From assembly GCA_017548425.1 (NCBI GenBank), contig JAFZAB010000183.1, positions 1-36,246 on the forward strand: a DNA stretch of 36,246 nt. Direction: 5' to 3'. This stretch comes from Victivallales bacterium (GTDB taxonomy: Bacteria; Verrucomicrobiota; Lentisphaeria; Oligosphaerales; Oligosphaeraceae). Below, in pieces: positions 1 to 7,894 of the stretch. The notes under the pieces were generated by a model. It had not been told where the DNA came from. It saw only the letters and a program-made list of their open reading frames with translations, and made no database searches. How positions within the stretch are numbered: position 1 is the stretch's first letter; each line of letters opens with the position of its first letter. Position numbers and translations under genes: made by a program.

Positions 1-777
1 GCGTTCATGCCCGCGCCAATCTACTACTGCCATCGCATCATGGAGGAATTCGCCCGCCTCCGCCATACAGGCAACTATCCGTTCCTCCGGCCGGACGCGA
101 AGACGCAGATTTCATTCCTCTATGACGGCGGCAAGCCTGTCGCCATCAAGAGCATCGTCGTTTCACATCAGCATACGCCGGACATGAACATCAAAGACTT
201 GGAAGCACTTGCGCATCAAGTCGTTAACAAAGTCATTCCGAAGCAGTATCTCGACGCGTCGCCTGACGTAAAGTTCTACATCAATCAGACAGGCCGTTTC
301 GTTCTCGGCGGCCCCGCCGGAGACACGGGTCTCACGGGCCGTAAGATCATCGTCGATTCATACGGCGGCATGGGCCGTCACGGCGGCGGCGCGTTCTCTG
401 GAAAAGACCCATCAAAGGTCGATCGTTCAGCGACTTACATGGCACGTTACGTCGCCAAGAATCTTGTCGCCGCAGGAATCGCGTCCGTCTGCGAAATCCA
501 AGTCGCCTACGTCATCGGACAAGCCCAGCCGTTGTCGCTCAACGTCAACACCTTCGGCACGGGAATCGTTCCAGATGCCCAAATCGTGGACTTCCTGCTC
601 TCCGGCCAGTTGTTCGATTTCCGTCCGGCGAAAATCATCGCCATGCTCGGCCTTAAGACGCCGAAAGATTGGAGCTATCTCCAATCCGCCACCTACGGCC
701 ATTTCGGACGTTCCATCTTCCCGTGGGAAAAATTGGATAAAATCGACGCACTCAAGGCAGCCCTTCTGGGGAGATGA
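1..777 (+). CDS. metK: S-adenosylmethionine synthetase, C-terminal part (5' truncated by window)
   Basis: MetK condenses ATP and methionine into S-adenosylmethionine in the cytoplasm. The reading frame is already open at base 1, so the true start lies outside the window and about 258 codons of a roughly 390-aa enzyme are present. The ATP/methionine signature is clear: FVLGGPAGDTGLTGRK, then the conserved glycine-rich loop GGGAFSGKD, then the segment DRSATYMARYVAKN. The C-terminus (TYGHFGR, FPWEKLD) is also typical of the family. The stop overlaps the start of the PfkB kinase by 4 bases (ATGA), which indicates translational coupling. With ahcY further down, this forms a methyl-cycle operon. 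No oddity is visible in the part present. Confidence 0.96.
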   Translation, partial: AFMPAPIYYCHRIMEEFARLRHTGNYPFLRPDAKTQISFLYDGGKPVAIKSIVVSHQHTPDMNIKDLEALAHQVVNKVIPKQYLDASPDVKFYINQTGRFVLGGPAGDTGLTGRKIIVDSYGGMGRHGGGAFSGKDPSKVDRSATYMARYVAKNLVAAGIASVCEIQVAYVIGQAQPLSLNVNTFGTGIVPDAQIVDFLLSGQLFDFRPAKIIAMLGLKTPKDWSYLQSATYGHFGRSIFPWEKLDKIDALKAALLGR

Positions 778-1769
778 GCATGCAAGTCCCTTCCCTGCTG
801 GGATATACGTCCGCTCTTGTCGATATGGTCGCTTTCGTCAGCGATGATTTCCTCAAGACCGTGCCCGGCCTGAAAGGCGGAACGCGACAAATCAGCGGCG
901 ACGAAATGGAGGAGCTTCTCCAACGGCTTCCATGCGTTCCAACATGTGTTCCAGGCGGCGCAGCCGCCAATACAGCCGTCGGAATGGCGCGGCTTGGTGG
1001 CCGCGCCTCGCTGATTGCCGTTGTCGGAAATGACCAGCCTGGAAGGGATTACACAGCCAGCATCCAGCAGGATGGCGTCGGAACGGAAGGTTTTCTTGTC
1101 TCGTCCAAACTACAGACCGGAAAATGCCTTTCCCTTATCACGCCAGATTCCGAACGCACGATGCGAACCTATCTCGGAGCCAATGCGGACATCACACCAG
1201 ACGATTTGCAACTATCTCAGTTTCAAGGTTATTCGCATCTTCTCATGGAAGGCTATACCTTCCTCTATCGCGATGTCGCCATCCGCGTCATCGAACTCGC
1301 CAAACAAGCAGGCCTGAAAGTCTGCATCGATTTGAACTCCCCTGAAATCGTCCAGAAAAACATGGACATCCTGCCGGAGCTCATGAAAGAATACGTCACT
1401 GCCATTTTCGCCAATGAAATGGAGGCCGCCGCATTCGCTGGAACGTCAGACGAAAATGCCGCGCTGAAAGCACTTTCCGATCTCTGCCCAATCGCCATCA
1501 TGAAGCTTGGCGCACGCGGTGCCGTCATCCAAGAACAGCACCACGACGGCATCCACATCGATGCCGTCAAAGCAAAAGCCATTGACACAACAGGCGCGGG
1601 CGATTCATGGGCGGCTGGATTCTTCCATGCATGGCTTGACGGCAAGTCGCTCGAAGCGGCCGGAAAGCTTGGTGCGAAAGTCAGCGCGGAAATCGTACAA
1701 GTCGCAGGAGCCCGCCTGCCAGACGCCACGTGGCAGTCTCTAAAAGAATATTATAACACATTGTCATAA
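774..1769 (+). CDS. PfkB-family carbohydrate kinase, probable adenosine kinase
   Basis: A 331-aa ribokinase/PfkB-fold kinase. Seen in the sequence: the N-terminal glycine-rich substrate signature (VPGGAAANTAVGMARLGG, around residues 60-77) and the C-terminal anion-hole motif DTTGAGD at residues 271-277, where D277 is the expected catalytic base. The start codon overlaps the metK stop (ATGA) behind a GGGGAG ribosome-binding site. PfkB members phosphorylate sugars or nucleosides. The position between metK and ahcY suggests adenosine as the substrate, because SAH hydrolase needs adenosine removed to run in the hydrolytic direction. That assignment comes from context and family only; another sugar or nucleoside kinase is possible. 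No signal peptide is visible, so it is cytoplasmic. Confidence 0.88.
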   Translation: MSMQVPSLLGYTSALVDMVAFVSDDFLKTVPGLKGGTRQISGDEMEELLQRLPCVPTCVPGGAAANTAVGMARLGGRASLIAVVGNDQPGRDYTASIQQDGVGTEGFLVSSKLQTGKCLSLITPDSERTMRTYLGANADITPDDLQLSQFQGYSHLLMEGYTFLYRDVAIRVIELAKQAGLKVCIDLNSPEIVQKNMDILPELMKEYVTAIFANEMEAAAFAGTSDENAALKALSDLCPIAIMKLGARGAVIQEQHHDGIHIDAVKAKAIDTTGAGDSWAAGFFHAWLDGKSLEAAGKLGAKVSAEIVQVAGARLPDATWQSLKEYYNTLS

Positions 1770-1784
1770 AACAGGATAACGCTC

Positions 1785-3194
1785 ATGATCAAAACAGAAC
1801 AACAGTGGATTGCGGATCCGTCGCTCGCCGAGCTTGGACGTGAGGAAATCATTCTCGCCGAAAAGGAAATGCCCGGCCTTATGGCCGTCCGCGAAAAATA
1901 TGGACCACAGCAGCCGTTCAAAGGCCTGCGCATCATGGGCTCCCTCCACATGACGACGGAAACCGCCGTTCTCATCGAAACGCTGACCGCTCTTGGAGCG
2001 GAGGTCAGATGGTGCTCCTGCAACATCTATTCCACGCGCGACACGGCTGCGGCGGCCGTCGCCTCCCGCGGCGTCAATGTCTATGCATGGAAAGGCGAGA
2101 CACTTAAGGACTATTGGGAATGCACGAACAAGGCCATGAGTTTCCCCGGCGGCAAAGGCCCGAATCTTATCGTCGATGACGGCGGCGACGCGACGCTCAT
2201 GATCCATCTCGGTGTCGAGGCCGAAAAGGATCCCAAAGTTCTCGACATTCCGGCGGATGCTTCCGAAGACTATCGCGAACTTCTTCTCAACCTCCAACAG
2301 ACATTGAAAACTGAACCAAACAAATGGACGACGCTTCTGAAAGACCTTAAAGGAATCTCCGAAGAAACCACAACGGGCGTCCATCGTCTCTACCAGCGGT
2401 TCGCCGCTGGAAAACTGCTCGTACCAGCCATTAACGTCAACGATTCCGTCACAAAATCGAAATTCGACAATCTCTACGGCATCCGTGAATCGCTCATCGA
2501 CGGCATCAAACGCGCGACGGACGTCATGATCGCCGGCAAACTCTGCCTCGTCTGTGGCTATGGCGACGTCGGCAAAGGCTGCGTTGAAGCCCTTCGTGGG
2601 CTTGGCGCCCATGTCGTCGTGACGGAGGCGGATCCCATCTGTGCGTTGCAGGCCGCCATGGCTGGATTGGAAGTCGTTCTGCTGGAAGATGTAGCAGACA
2701 AGTTGGATCTTGTCGTCACAGGTACGGGCAACTGCGACATCGTCGAAGCTAAACATATGGCCGTGATGAAAGATCACGCCATCGTCTGCAACATCGGCCA
2801 TTTCGACAACGAAATCAAAGTCGCCGAACTGAATGCCTATCCAGGCATCAAGATTAAAAACATCAAACCGCAAGTTGACAAATACATCTTCCCAGACGGT
2901 CACTGCATCATCCTTCTTGCGGGCGGACGTCTCGTCAATCTCGGCTGCGCCACAGGCCATCCGTCGTTCGTCATGAGCTGCTCGTTTACGAATCAAGTCC
3001 TTGCGCAACTGAAACTTGCAACGGAAAACCTCCCTGTCGGCGTCTATTGCATCGACAAGAAACTGGACGAAGAGGTCGCGCGGCTCCATCTCGCCAAGCT
3101 TGGCGTCAAACTAACCGTTTTGACGCAGAAGCAGGCCGACTACATCGGCGTTCCCGTCGAAGGTCCCTACAAGCCAGACTATTACAGATATTGA
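1785..3194 (+). CDS. ahcY: Adenosylhomocysteinase (S-adenosyl-L-homocysteine hydrolase)
   Basis: Reversibly hydrolyses S-adenosylhomocysteine, the by-product of methyl transfer, to adenosine and homocysteine, using tightly bound NAD. The protein has 469 aa, the usual length of the bacterial form with the internal insertion. Visible motifs are the substrate-binding region around [15 protein letters not shown], the conserved [13 protein letters not shown], and the Rossmann dinucleotide loop GYGDVGKG at residues 258-265. The canonical C-terminus PYKPDYYRY is intact. A 15-bp gap with an AGGATA ribosome-binding site separates it from the kinase, and a strong terminator follows 14 bp after the stop, so it is the last gene of the metK operon. 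Confidence 0.97.
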   Translation: MIKTEQQWIADPSLAELGREEIILAEKEMPGLMAVREKYGPQQPFKGLRIMGSLHMTTETAVLIETLTALGAEVRWCSCNIYSTRDTAAAAVASRGVNVYAWKGETLKDYWECTNKAMSFPGGKGPNLIVDDGGDATLMIHLGVEAEKDPKVLDIPADASEDYRELLLNLQQTLKTEPNKWTTLLKDLKGISEETTTGVHRLYQRFAAGKLLVPAINVNDSVTKSKFDNLYGIRESLIDGIKRATDVMIAGKLCLVCGYGDVGKGCVEALRGLGAHVVVTEADPICALQAAMAGLEVVLLEDVADKLDLVVTGTGNCDIVEAKHMAVMKDHAIVCNIGHFDNEIKVAELNAYPGIKIKNIKPQVDKYIFPDGHCIILLAGGRLVNLGCATGHPSFVMSCSFTNQVLAQLKLATENLPVGVYCIDKKLDEEVARLHLAKLGVKLTVLTQKQADYIGVPVEGPYKPDYYRY

Positions 3195-3208
3195 TAAGCC
3201 GTCCAAAC

Positions 3209-3238
3209 GCCTGACGCCATGCCGCGTCAGGCTTTTTT
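3209..3238 (+). terminator. Rho-independent terminator after ahcY
   Basis: A perfect 9-bp GC-rich stem (GCCTGACGC / GCGTCAGGC) with a 6-nt loop is followed directly by six T residues. It ends the metK-kinase-ahcY operon. Confidence 0.9.
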
Positions 3239-3263
3239 GCAAAGACATTCTTTTACCTTATTA

Positions 3264-3269
3264 TATAAT
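3264..3269 (+). promoter_or_regulatory. Candidate -10 box for the glycosyltransferase gene
   Basis: A perfect TATAAT lies 16 bases before the chosen start codon, inside an AT-rich stretch (TTTACCTTATTATATAATAG). No convincing -35 box is visible: the best candidate, TTGCAA at 3237-3242, leaves a 21-bp spacer. The preceding TTTACCTTA context recurs upstream of several other genes in the window. Confidence 0.35.
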
Positions 3270-3285
3270 AGCGCGACGCCATGCC

Positions 3286-4446
3286 ATGACCATCGCCTTC
3301 CTCTATTCATCATTTCCTAAATGGAGCGAGACTTTTCTTCGGCAGGATCTTGCGCTTCTTCTTGAACAAGGCCTTCCCATTCATGCCATCTCTCTGTTTT
3401 CGGGTGACTGTGAACCGCAGGCGGATTGGCCAAAAGCGGAAGTCCTTCAAGACACAAAAGTTACGTCTGTTTCTGTCCAACCATCATCAGCAAAACGAAT
3501 CAATTTTCTTCCCAAACAACTCCGTGCATGGATTTCGTTGCTGAAGCACCGCAAACTACTTGATACGCTTGTCGAACGACTTAAGCAATTGGGCATCAAG
3601 CATATCCATGCGGAATTCGCTGATCTTCCCGCCCTACTTGCCGCAAAGGCCGCGAAACGCATCAATATTTCGTATAGTGTTGGCATCCATGCATTTGACG
3701 TCCATTGTGCAAAATATCCAGCCGCCACTATTTTCGGCAATGCACGCTTCATCACAGCCTGCAACCAAGCGGCGACAGACGCTCTCATCGCCGCCAATCC
3801 ATCGCTGAAATCCAAAATATCCATCATCCATCATGGCATTGACCTACAGAAATGGACGTTTGACGACTGCCAGCCGCCCAAACCGATTTGCAAAATCGCC
3901 TTCGTCGGCCGTCTTGTTCCCAAAAAGGGTCTGGACATTTTGATTCGTGCCTTGCCATATTTAAAGGTGAGCGGCATACAATTTTCTCTAGAAGTCGTTG
4001 GTTCGGGGCCACTTGAAGATGAACTAAAAGATCTTGCCAACCAACAGCAGGTTGTCGAGTTCATCCACTGGCATGGCGTCCAGCCGCCAGAAAGCGTCCG
4101 TTCAATCCTCCGCCAATCATCCTGCCTATGCGCACCATCCATTGTCGCACCAAATGGCGACCGCGACGGCATTCCGAACACCGTTCTGGAAGCAATGGCC
4201 GTTGGCCTGCCCGTCATCTCCACACCCGTGGGCGGCATTCGCGAAGCGTTGTCAAACGACAAAGGCTGGCTGATCGATTTTCTATCTCCATTACAGTTAG
4301 CGAACACATTGACAACGTTTGCGGCGACACCATCCGAAGAACGGCAACGACGTATCCAAAATGCACGACGGCTCATCGAAAGCGATTTCGATGCGCGTAA
4401 ACTCGCAAAACAACGGGCAAATCTTTTCCTCGACGGCAAACTTTAG
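3286..4446 (+). CDS. GT4-family glycosyltransferase (GT-B fold)
   Basis: A 386-aa retaining glycosyltransferase that probably adds a sugar from a nucleotide donor to a lipid-linked or surface glycan on the cytoplasmic face. The N-terminus FLYSSFPKWSETFLRQD resembles the acceptor domain of WcaL/CapM-type GT4 enzymes. The donor domain is recognisable from KIAFVGRLVPKKGLDILIRA (roughly residue 205 on) and from the nucleotide-sugar loop GIPNTVLEAMAVGLPVIST, whose conserved glutamate is about E302. No signal peptide or clear membrane span is seen. Another ATG at 3281 is out of frame and closes at once. It sits alone between two terminators with the flippase gene downstream, fitting a cell-envelope polysaccharide role. 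The exact sugar and acceptor cannot be read from sequence. Confidence 0.88.
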   Translation: MTIAFLYSSFPKWSETFLRQDLALLLEQGLPIHAISLFSGDCEPQADWPKAEVLQDTKVTSVSVQPSSAKRINFLPKQLRAWISLLKHRKLLDTLVERLKQLGIKHIHAEFADLPALLAAKAAKRINISYSVGIHAFDVHCAKYPAATIFGNARFITACNQAATDALIAANPSLKSKISIIHHGIDLQKWTFDDCQPPKPICKIAFVGRLVPKKGLDILIRALPYLKVSGIQFSLEVVGSGPLEDELKDLANQQQVVEFIHWHGVQPPESVRSILRQSSCLCAPSIVAPNGDRDGIPNTVLEAMAVGLPVISTPVGGIREALSNDKGWLIDFLSPLQLANTLTTFAATPSEERQRRIQNARRLIESDFDARKLAKQRANLFLDGKL

Positions 4447-4525
4447 GGCGGATTCGTCCGTTATCAACAATGTTTGCCATTATCGTAAATCATATCCATT
4501 ATTTCATAAAACCAACAGCAAAGCC

Positions 4526-6391
4526 ATGCCACCCAAACCACAAAAATCACTAGCGGACAAAATCATCAAGGCCTCCGTCATCGTCGGCATCGCGAACATC
4601 CTCCTGAAATTCACAGGACTCATCTACACGAAATGCGCGACGCACTTTTTGTCCTCCGCCGAATACAGCGCCATCATCGTCATCGCCATGGGCGGTATCA
4701 TCAACGAACTCTTCCTCAGTGGCGAAGAGCTGATTCGCCCCACGCTCATGACAACCTTCACCAAGGAAATGAAAGACAAAGATGAAAAGGCCGCATGGGA
4801 TTTGGCGAACGTTACCGTTAGTTTCCAATCGCTCATTCTCATCATCATCTGCGCGACGATCATGTGCTTTCCAGATTTCTACATTTCTGTCTTCACGCAG
4901 TTGAAACCTCCTGTATTGGAACCAGTTCCACCAGTTGCTGGAGCTTCGGAAGTGGATATGATCGCCTACAAGAAACTTCTCGACAGCTACCAAATCTACC
5001 GTTGCCTCCGTCTCGGCCTCCCCATCATCGCCCCCGCCCTCCTTTTCCTCTCGCTTGGCACGACAACCTACGTCATGCTAAACGGTTACAAGAAGTTCTT
5101 CCTAGCTGCTTTCGGTGACGCTTCGACGAAAATCTGCTGCATCATCGGCCTCATCGTCGGTGCCGCGCTCCATCTTGGCGTAAAAGCCCTGTTCTTCGCC
5201 ATTCTCGTCGGCGCCGTCGCAAAAGTCGCCACCCATTTGCTTGCGCTCTTCCCGAAGCTTAAATATCTGCGGCCCAGTTTCAACTGGAAGAATCCAGCCT
5301 TCCGCACCATGCTGCTGCTCATGCTGCCGCTGATTGCGGGCGTCGTCTTCGCGAAAGTCCGCGACATCTTCAACAACATCTACATCTTAACCGGCGGTTA
5401 TATTGAAAATCAACAGGATGTTCTGAAAGCCAACGACTTAGGCCGCAAACTCTTCGCCACCATCCAGTGGATGGTGCCGTACGCCCTCCAGATCGCCCTC
5501 TTCCCGTTCCTCTGCGATCTTGCCAACAGCGACGACAAGAAGAAGCTCGGCGAAGTCATCAGCAATTGCTGCAAAATGCTTCTCTCCATCTTCGTGCCCG
5601 CCGCCGTCACGCTCGCTATCATCGGCATTCCGTTGACCGTATTGATCTTCCAAGGCGGTGAAACGAACGTACAGGTCGCGGCTCTCGGCGGCATCTCCAC
5701 CATCTGCTACTGCTTCGTCCTGCCCGCCGCCGCCATTGAAAGCGTTTTGATGCAAGGCTCGTTCGCCGAACGGAAGACTATCGCCGTTACGGCCATCGGC
5801 CTGAGCACAAGCTTCATCTCCGTCATCATCAGCTACGTTTTCATCGTCCACATCGGCGTCTCGCCCAAAGGCGCTTTGATGACCGTCGCGCTCGGCTTCG
5901 TCATCGCGAAATTCCTGAAGAGCATCATGCTCATCATCAACCTTCGTCGTTCCACGCCGATTTTCCCCGCGAAAGACCTTTTCGTCTTCCTGCCCAAACT
6001 TGTCGTGTTGACGGCGTTGGTCGGAGCCTTCGCCTTCGGAGCCTCCCGTCTTTGTGAGAAAATCGTTCCGGACGGTCTTGCCAAAACGATGAAAGCCGTT
6101 CAACTGCAAGCGGAAGCCCACACGGAAGCCGCCATCGAAGAAAAAGCGCTTCCAACGGCGGACGAAACGTCCGCCGTGGCTGAAGAAACCGTGCAACCGC
6201 AACCGAAAAAGGCGAAGCTCTTCTCCAATATCAGCCGCATCCGCATCGCCATCCGCATCGCGGCCACCATGGCGGCGGCCGCCATCGCCTTCATCATCGG
6301 CTCCTTCCTTCTGAAGCTGCAAGAGTCCAAGCAAATGCTCGAATGGACACTTGGAAAAGCATTCGCCAAACTGAAGAAAAAGGCCGTCTGA
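4526..6391 (+). CDS. MurJ/MVF-type lipid-linked oligosaccharide flippase
   Basis: A polytopic inner-membrane protein of 621 aa from the chosen start. An upstream in-frame start at 4319 would overlap the glycosyltransferase by 128 bases and add residues with no membrane character, so the ATG at 4526 (MPPKPQKSLADKIIKAS) is preferred. The order of hydrophobic segments, the opening ADKIIKASVIVGIANILLKFTG helix, and the loop with a glycine and a glutamate (GIINELFLSGEELIRP) fit the MOP/MVF superfamily, which flips lipid II or related lipid-linked sugars to the periplasm. An Ala/Glu/Pro-rich hydrophilic stretch near residues 520-560 is followed by one more hydrophobic helix and a lysine-rich tail. 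It could be MurJ itself or a Wzx-type flippase paired with the preceding glycosyltransferase. Confidence 0.7.
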   Translation: MPPKPQKSLADKIIKASVIVGIANILLKFTGLIYTKCATHFLSSAEYSAIIVIAMGGIINELFLSGEELIRPTLMTTFTKEMKDKDEKAAWDLANVTVSFQSLILIIICATIMCFPDFYISVFTQLKPPVLEPVPPVAGASEVDMIAYKKLLDSYQIYRCLRLGLPIIAPALLFLSLGTTTYVMLNGYKKFFLAAFGDASTKICCIIGLIVGAALHLGVKALFFAILVGAVAKVATHLLALFPKLKYLRPSFNWKNPAFRTMLLLMLPLIAGVVFAKVRDIFNNIYILTGGYIENQQDVLKANDLGRKLFATIQWMVPYALQIALFPFLCDLANSDDKKKLGEVISNCCKMLLSIFVPAAVTLAIIGIPLTVLIFQGGETNVQVAALGGISTICYCFVLPAAAIESVLMQGSFAERKTIAVTAIGLSTSFISVIISYVFIVHIGVSPKGALMTVALGFVIAKFLKSIMLIINLRRSTPIFPAKDLFVFLPKLVVLTALVGAFAFGASRLCEKIVPDGLAKTMKAVQLQAEAHTEAAIEEKALPTADETSAVAEETVQPQPKKAKLFSNISRIRIAIRIAATMAAAAIAFIIGSFLLKLQESKQMLEWTLGKAFAKLKKKAV

Positions 6392-6414
6392 CAAACACTC
6401 TTCCCCCCATCGAC

Positions 6415-6447
6415 GTGACGGACGGATGCCGCCGTCCGTCACTTTTT
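6415..6447 (+). terminator. Rho-independent terminator after the flippase gene
   Basis: A perfect 11-bp stem (GTGACGGACGG / CCGTCCGTCAC) with a 6-nt loop is followed by five T residues, 23 bases after the stop codon. Confidence 0.9.
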
Positions 6448-6554
6448 CATGAACTTCTATTTTTTTCATTGCTCTTTTTTTACTATTATGTAAATGTCTC
6501 TCCTTGATTTTTTGGCTTTTAATGCTAATTTTCACTAATTTCAGAAAGTTTTTT

Positions 6555-6580
6555 TAGACACAGGGGTGACCCAGTGCCTA
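6555..6580 (+). promoter_or_regulatory. GNRA-capped hairpin / operator-like dyad in the leader of the seven-gene cluster
   Basis: The bases read TAG-a-CAC-a-GGG, loop GTGA, CCC-a-GTG-c-CTA, giving nine paired positions per arm with two single mismatches, one A-A and one A-C. As RNA this is a hairpin closed by a GUGA (GNRA) tetraloop; as DNA it is a 26-bp dyad. It lies 46 bases before the chosen start of the first cluster gene in an otherwise AT-rich leader (6448-6626) with no other clear feature. A T-rich stretch follows, so a weak terminator or attenuator is an alternative. Confidence 0.45.
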
Positions 6581-6626
6581 GATTTTCTGTTTTTGTCATG
6601 CCTTGTCCATTTTAGTCCGTTTTGAA

Positions 6627-7502
6627 ATGAAAGCAATCGCCTGGAATGCCATCAATCTGGAATTGCCTGACGAATGGGAACTCCTGCAGTTCTCAAAAAG
6701 TTCAGACAACGGAAAAATCGCATTCGCGGATCGCTATCAGTTCAGGCTCGAACTGGATTGGACAACCGTCTCCGCCCCCCCAGATTTGGATCGGATGGCC
6801 TCCGATTACAAGTCGAAGCTCGCGGAAGAAGGAACGAAAGACGCGAAACTAGCCGTGCATCTCCCATGGAAGGGAGTTTCCGCCCAGGAAGCGGACAACT
6901 TCATCTCCAGATATGTCAACTATTTTCCGTCCAGAAGTCTGATGCTCGAGATCGTGTTCCTCTGGCCCAACGGAGAGAAATACAGTCCCGCCTTCGAAGG
7001 CAAAGTACTGGATTCCATCTTCGTCGCGCCCTATCAGGAGGATTCGCAACAGCATTGGAGGGCCTTCGGCCTTGATTTCGATGTGAAGGATGACCACTAC
7101 CTTCACGAACTCATCGCCGAACCCGCCAAAACGCAGTTCATGTTCAGAAGCACGGACAGAAAGGAAATCGAAACCATCGCCCGCCGCGGAATGGTGTCCG
7201 AATGGCTGAATATCCCTGTGGACCAATGGCTTGCCAAACAGGTTCCGAAGGAATACGAAGTCACCAGCCAGACTGCGCGGACGGAGAACGAACATCAAGT
7301 CTATTCGTTGGTCGCCAAACGGAAACCGACGGTTCTCGTGGATTGGATCCACGGTGTGCGAACCATCACGGCCTCCGCTTGGATCTGCCCGAAAGACCAT
7401 CGCCTCTACATGGCCGCCAAACTGGCTCCGGATTACAAGAAAGGCCGCAAGCATGCGCCGCTCCATATCGCCTGCTGCGATTCATTGGAGATGACGCTGT
7501 GA
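6627..7502 (+). CDS. Protein of unknown function, first gene of the PqqD/ABC/OPT cluster
   Basis: A 291-aa protein I do not assign to a named family. The ATG at 6627 (MKAIAWNAINLELPDEW) is preferred over an upstream TTG at 6603 because the sequence looks globular from this point; no good ribosome-binding site precedes either. Visible traits: no signal peptide, no membrane segment, a mixed alpha/beta soluble look with many aromatic residues, and a phrase FADRYQFRLELDW near residues 32-44. The stop overlaps the GTG start of the PqqD-like gene (GTGA), so the two are translationally coupled. A cytoplasmic partner of the PqqD-like protein or of the transporters is the simplest reading, but that is inference from position only. 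Confidence 0.8.
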   Translation: MKAIAWNAINLELPDEWELLQFSKSSDNGKIAFADRYQFRLELDWTTVSAPPDLDRMASDYKSKLAEEGTKDAKLAVHLPWKGVSAQEADNFISRYVNYFPSRSLMLEIVFLWPNGEKYSPAFEGKVLDSIFVAPYQEDSQQHWRAFGLDFDVKDDHYLHELIAEPAKTQFMFRSTDRKEIETIARRGMVSEWLNIPVDQWLAKQVPKEYEVTSQTARTENEHQVYSLVAKRKPTVLVDWIHGVRTITASAWICPKDHRLYMAAKLAPDYKKGRKHAPLHIACCDSLEMTL

Positions 7503-7894
7503 GTAGCAAGACTGACAATCTGAAGCAAGAGACGCCGAAATCATGGAAGCAGATGCTTCTGGCGATTCCGACGCCAAATACAGCGGCCAACGCCAAATAC
7601 GATGAAGAGTCTGGACTCGTCACCGTGACTGTCAAAAACATCAAGCCGGATTACATGATCCCTCCATTCTCATGGGTGGTTCATTTTTCCCCGAAGAAAG
7701 ACATCACGTTGGACAAGCTTGGCTCGCAGTTGTGGAAATGGTGCAACGGCAGAAATACCGTTGAGGACATCATAGACAAGTTTAAAGACGCCCATGAACT
7801 GACCTTCCACGAGGCCCGTACAAGCGTCGTCGAATATCTTAAAAAATTGATTCAGCGCGGAGTCGTCGCAGTCATTATCCAGGAAGAAAAATGA
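7499..7894 (+). CDS. PqqD-like peptide-recognition (RRE-fold) protein
   Basis: A 131-aa protein. The start is taken as the GTG at 7499, which overlaps the previous stop and has GGAG upstream; the much longer upstream extension of this frame is only a shadow of the previous gene. Residues about 66-127 match the PqqD pattern: a short beta hairpin, then LDKLGSQLWKWCNGRNTVED, a helix, and finally EYLKKLIQRGVVAVI. In pyrroloquinoline-quinone and other RiPP pathways this winged-helix fold binds leader peptides and presents them to a maturase. No radical SAM or other maturase is visible here; the neighbours are ABC transporters and an OPT transporter. The stop overlaps the permease start (ATGA). A role in peptide recognition for transport is inferred, not shown. 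Confidence 0.75.
   Translation: MSSKTDNLKQETPKSWKQMLLAIPTPNTAANAKYDEESGLVTVTVKNIKPDYMIPPFSWVVHFSPKKDITLDKLGSQLWKWCNGRNTVEDIIDKFKDAHELTFHEARTSVVEYLKKLIQRGVVAVIIQEEK

Noticed and set aside
1764..3089. 441-codon minus-strand ORF antisense to ahcY
   Set aside because: It is a codon-bias shadow: the + strand frame is an unmistakable SAH hydrolase and the antisense product shows no family features.
5438..6535. 365-codon minus-strand ORF antisense to the flippase gene
   Set aside because: Highly charged, His/Asp/Gly-rich translation typical of antisense shadow; the + strand encodes a membrane protein.
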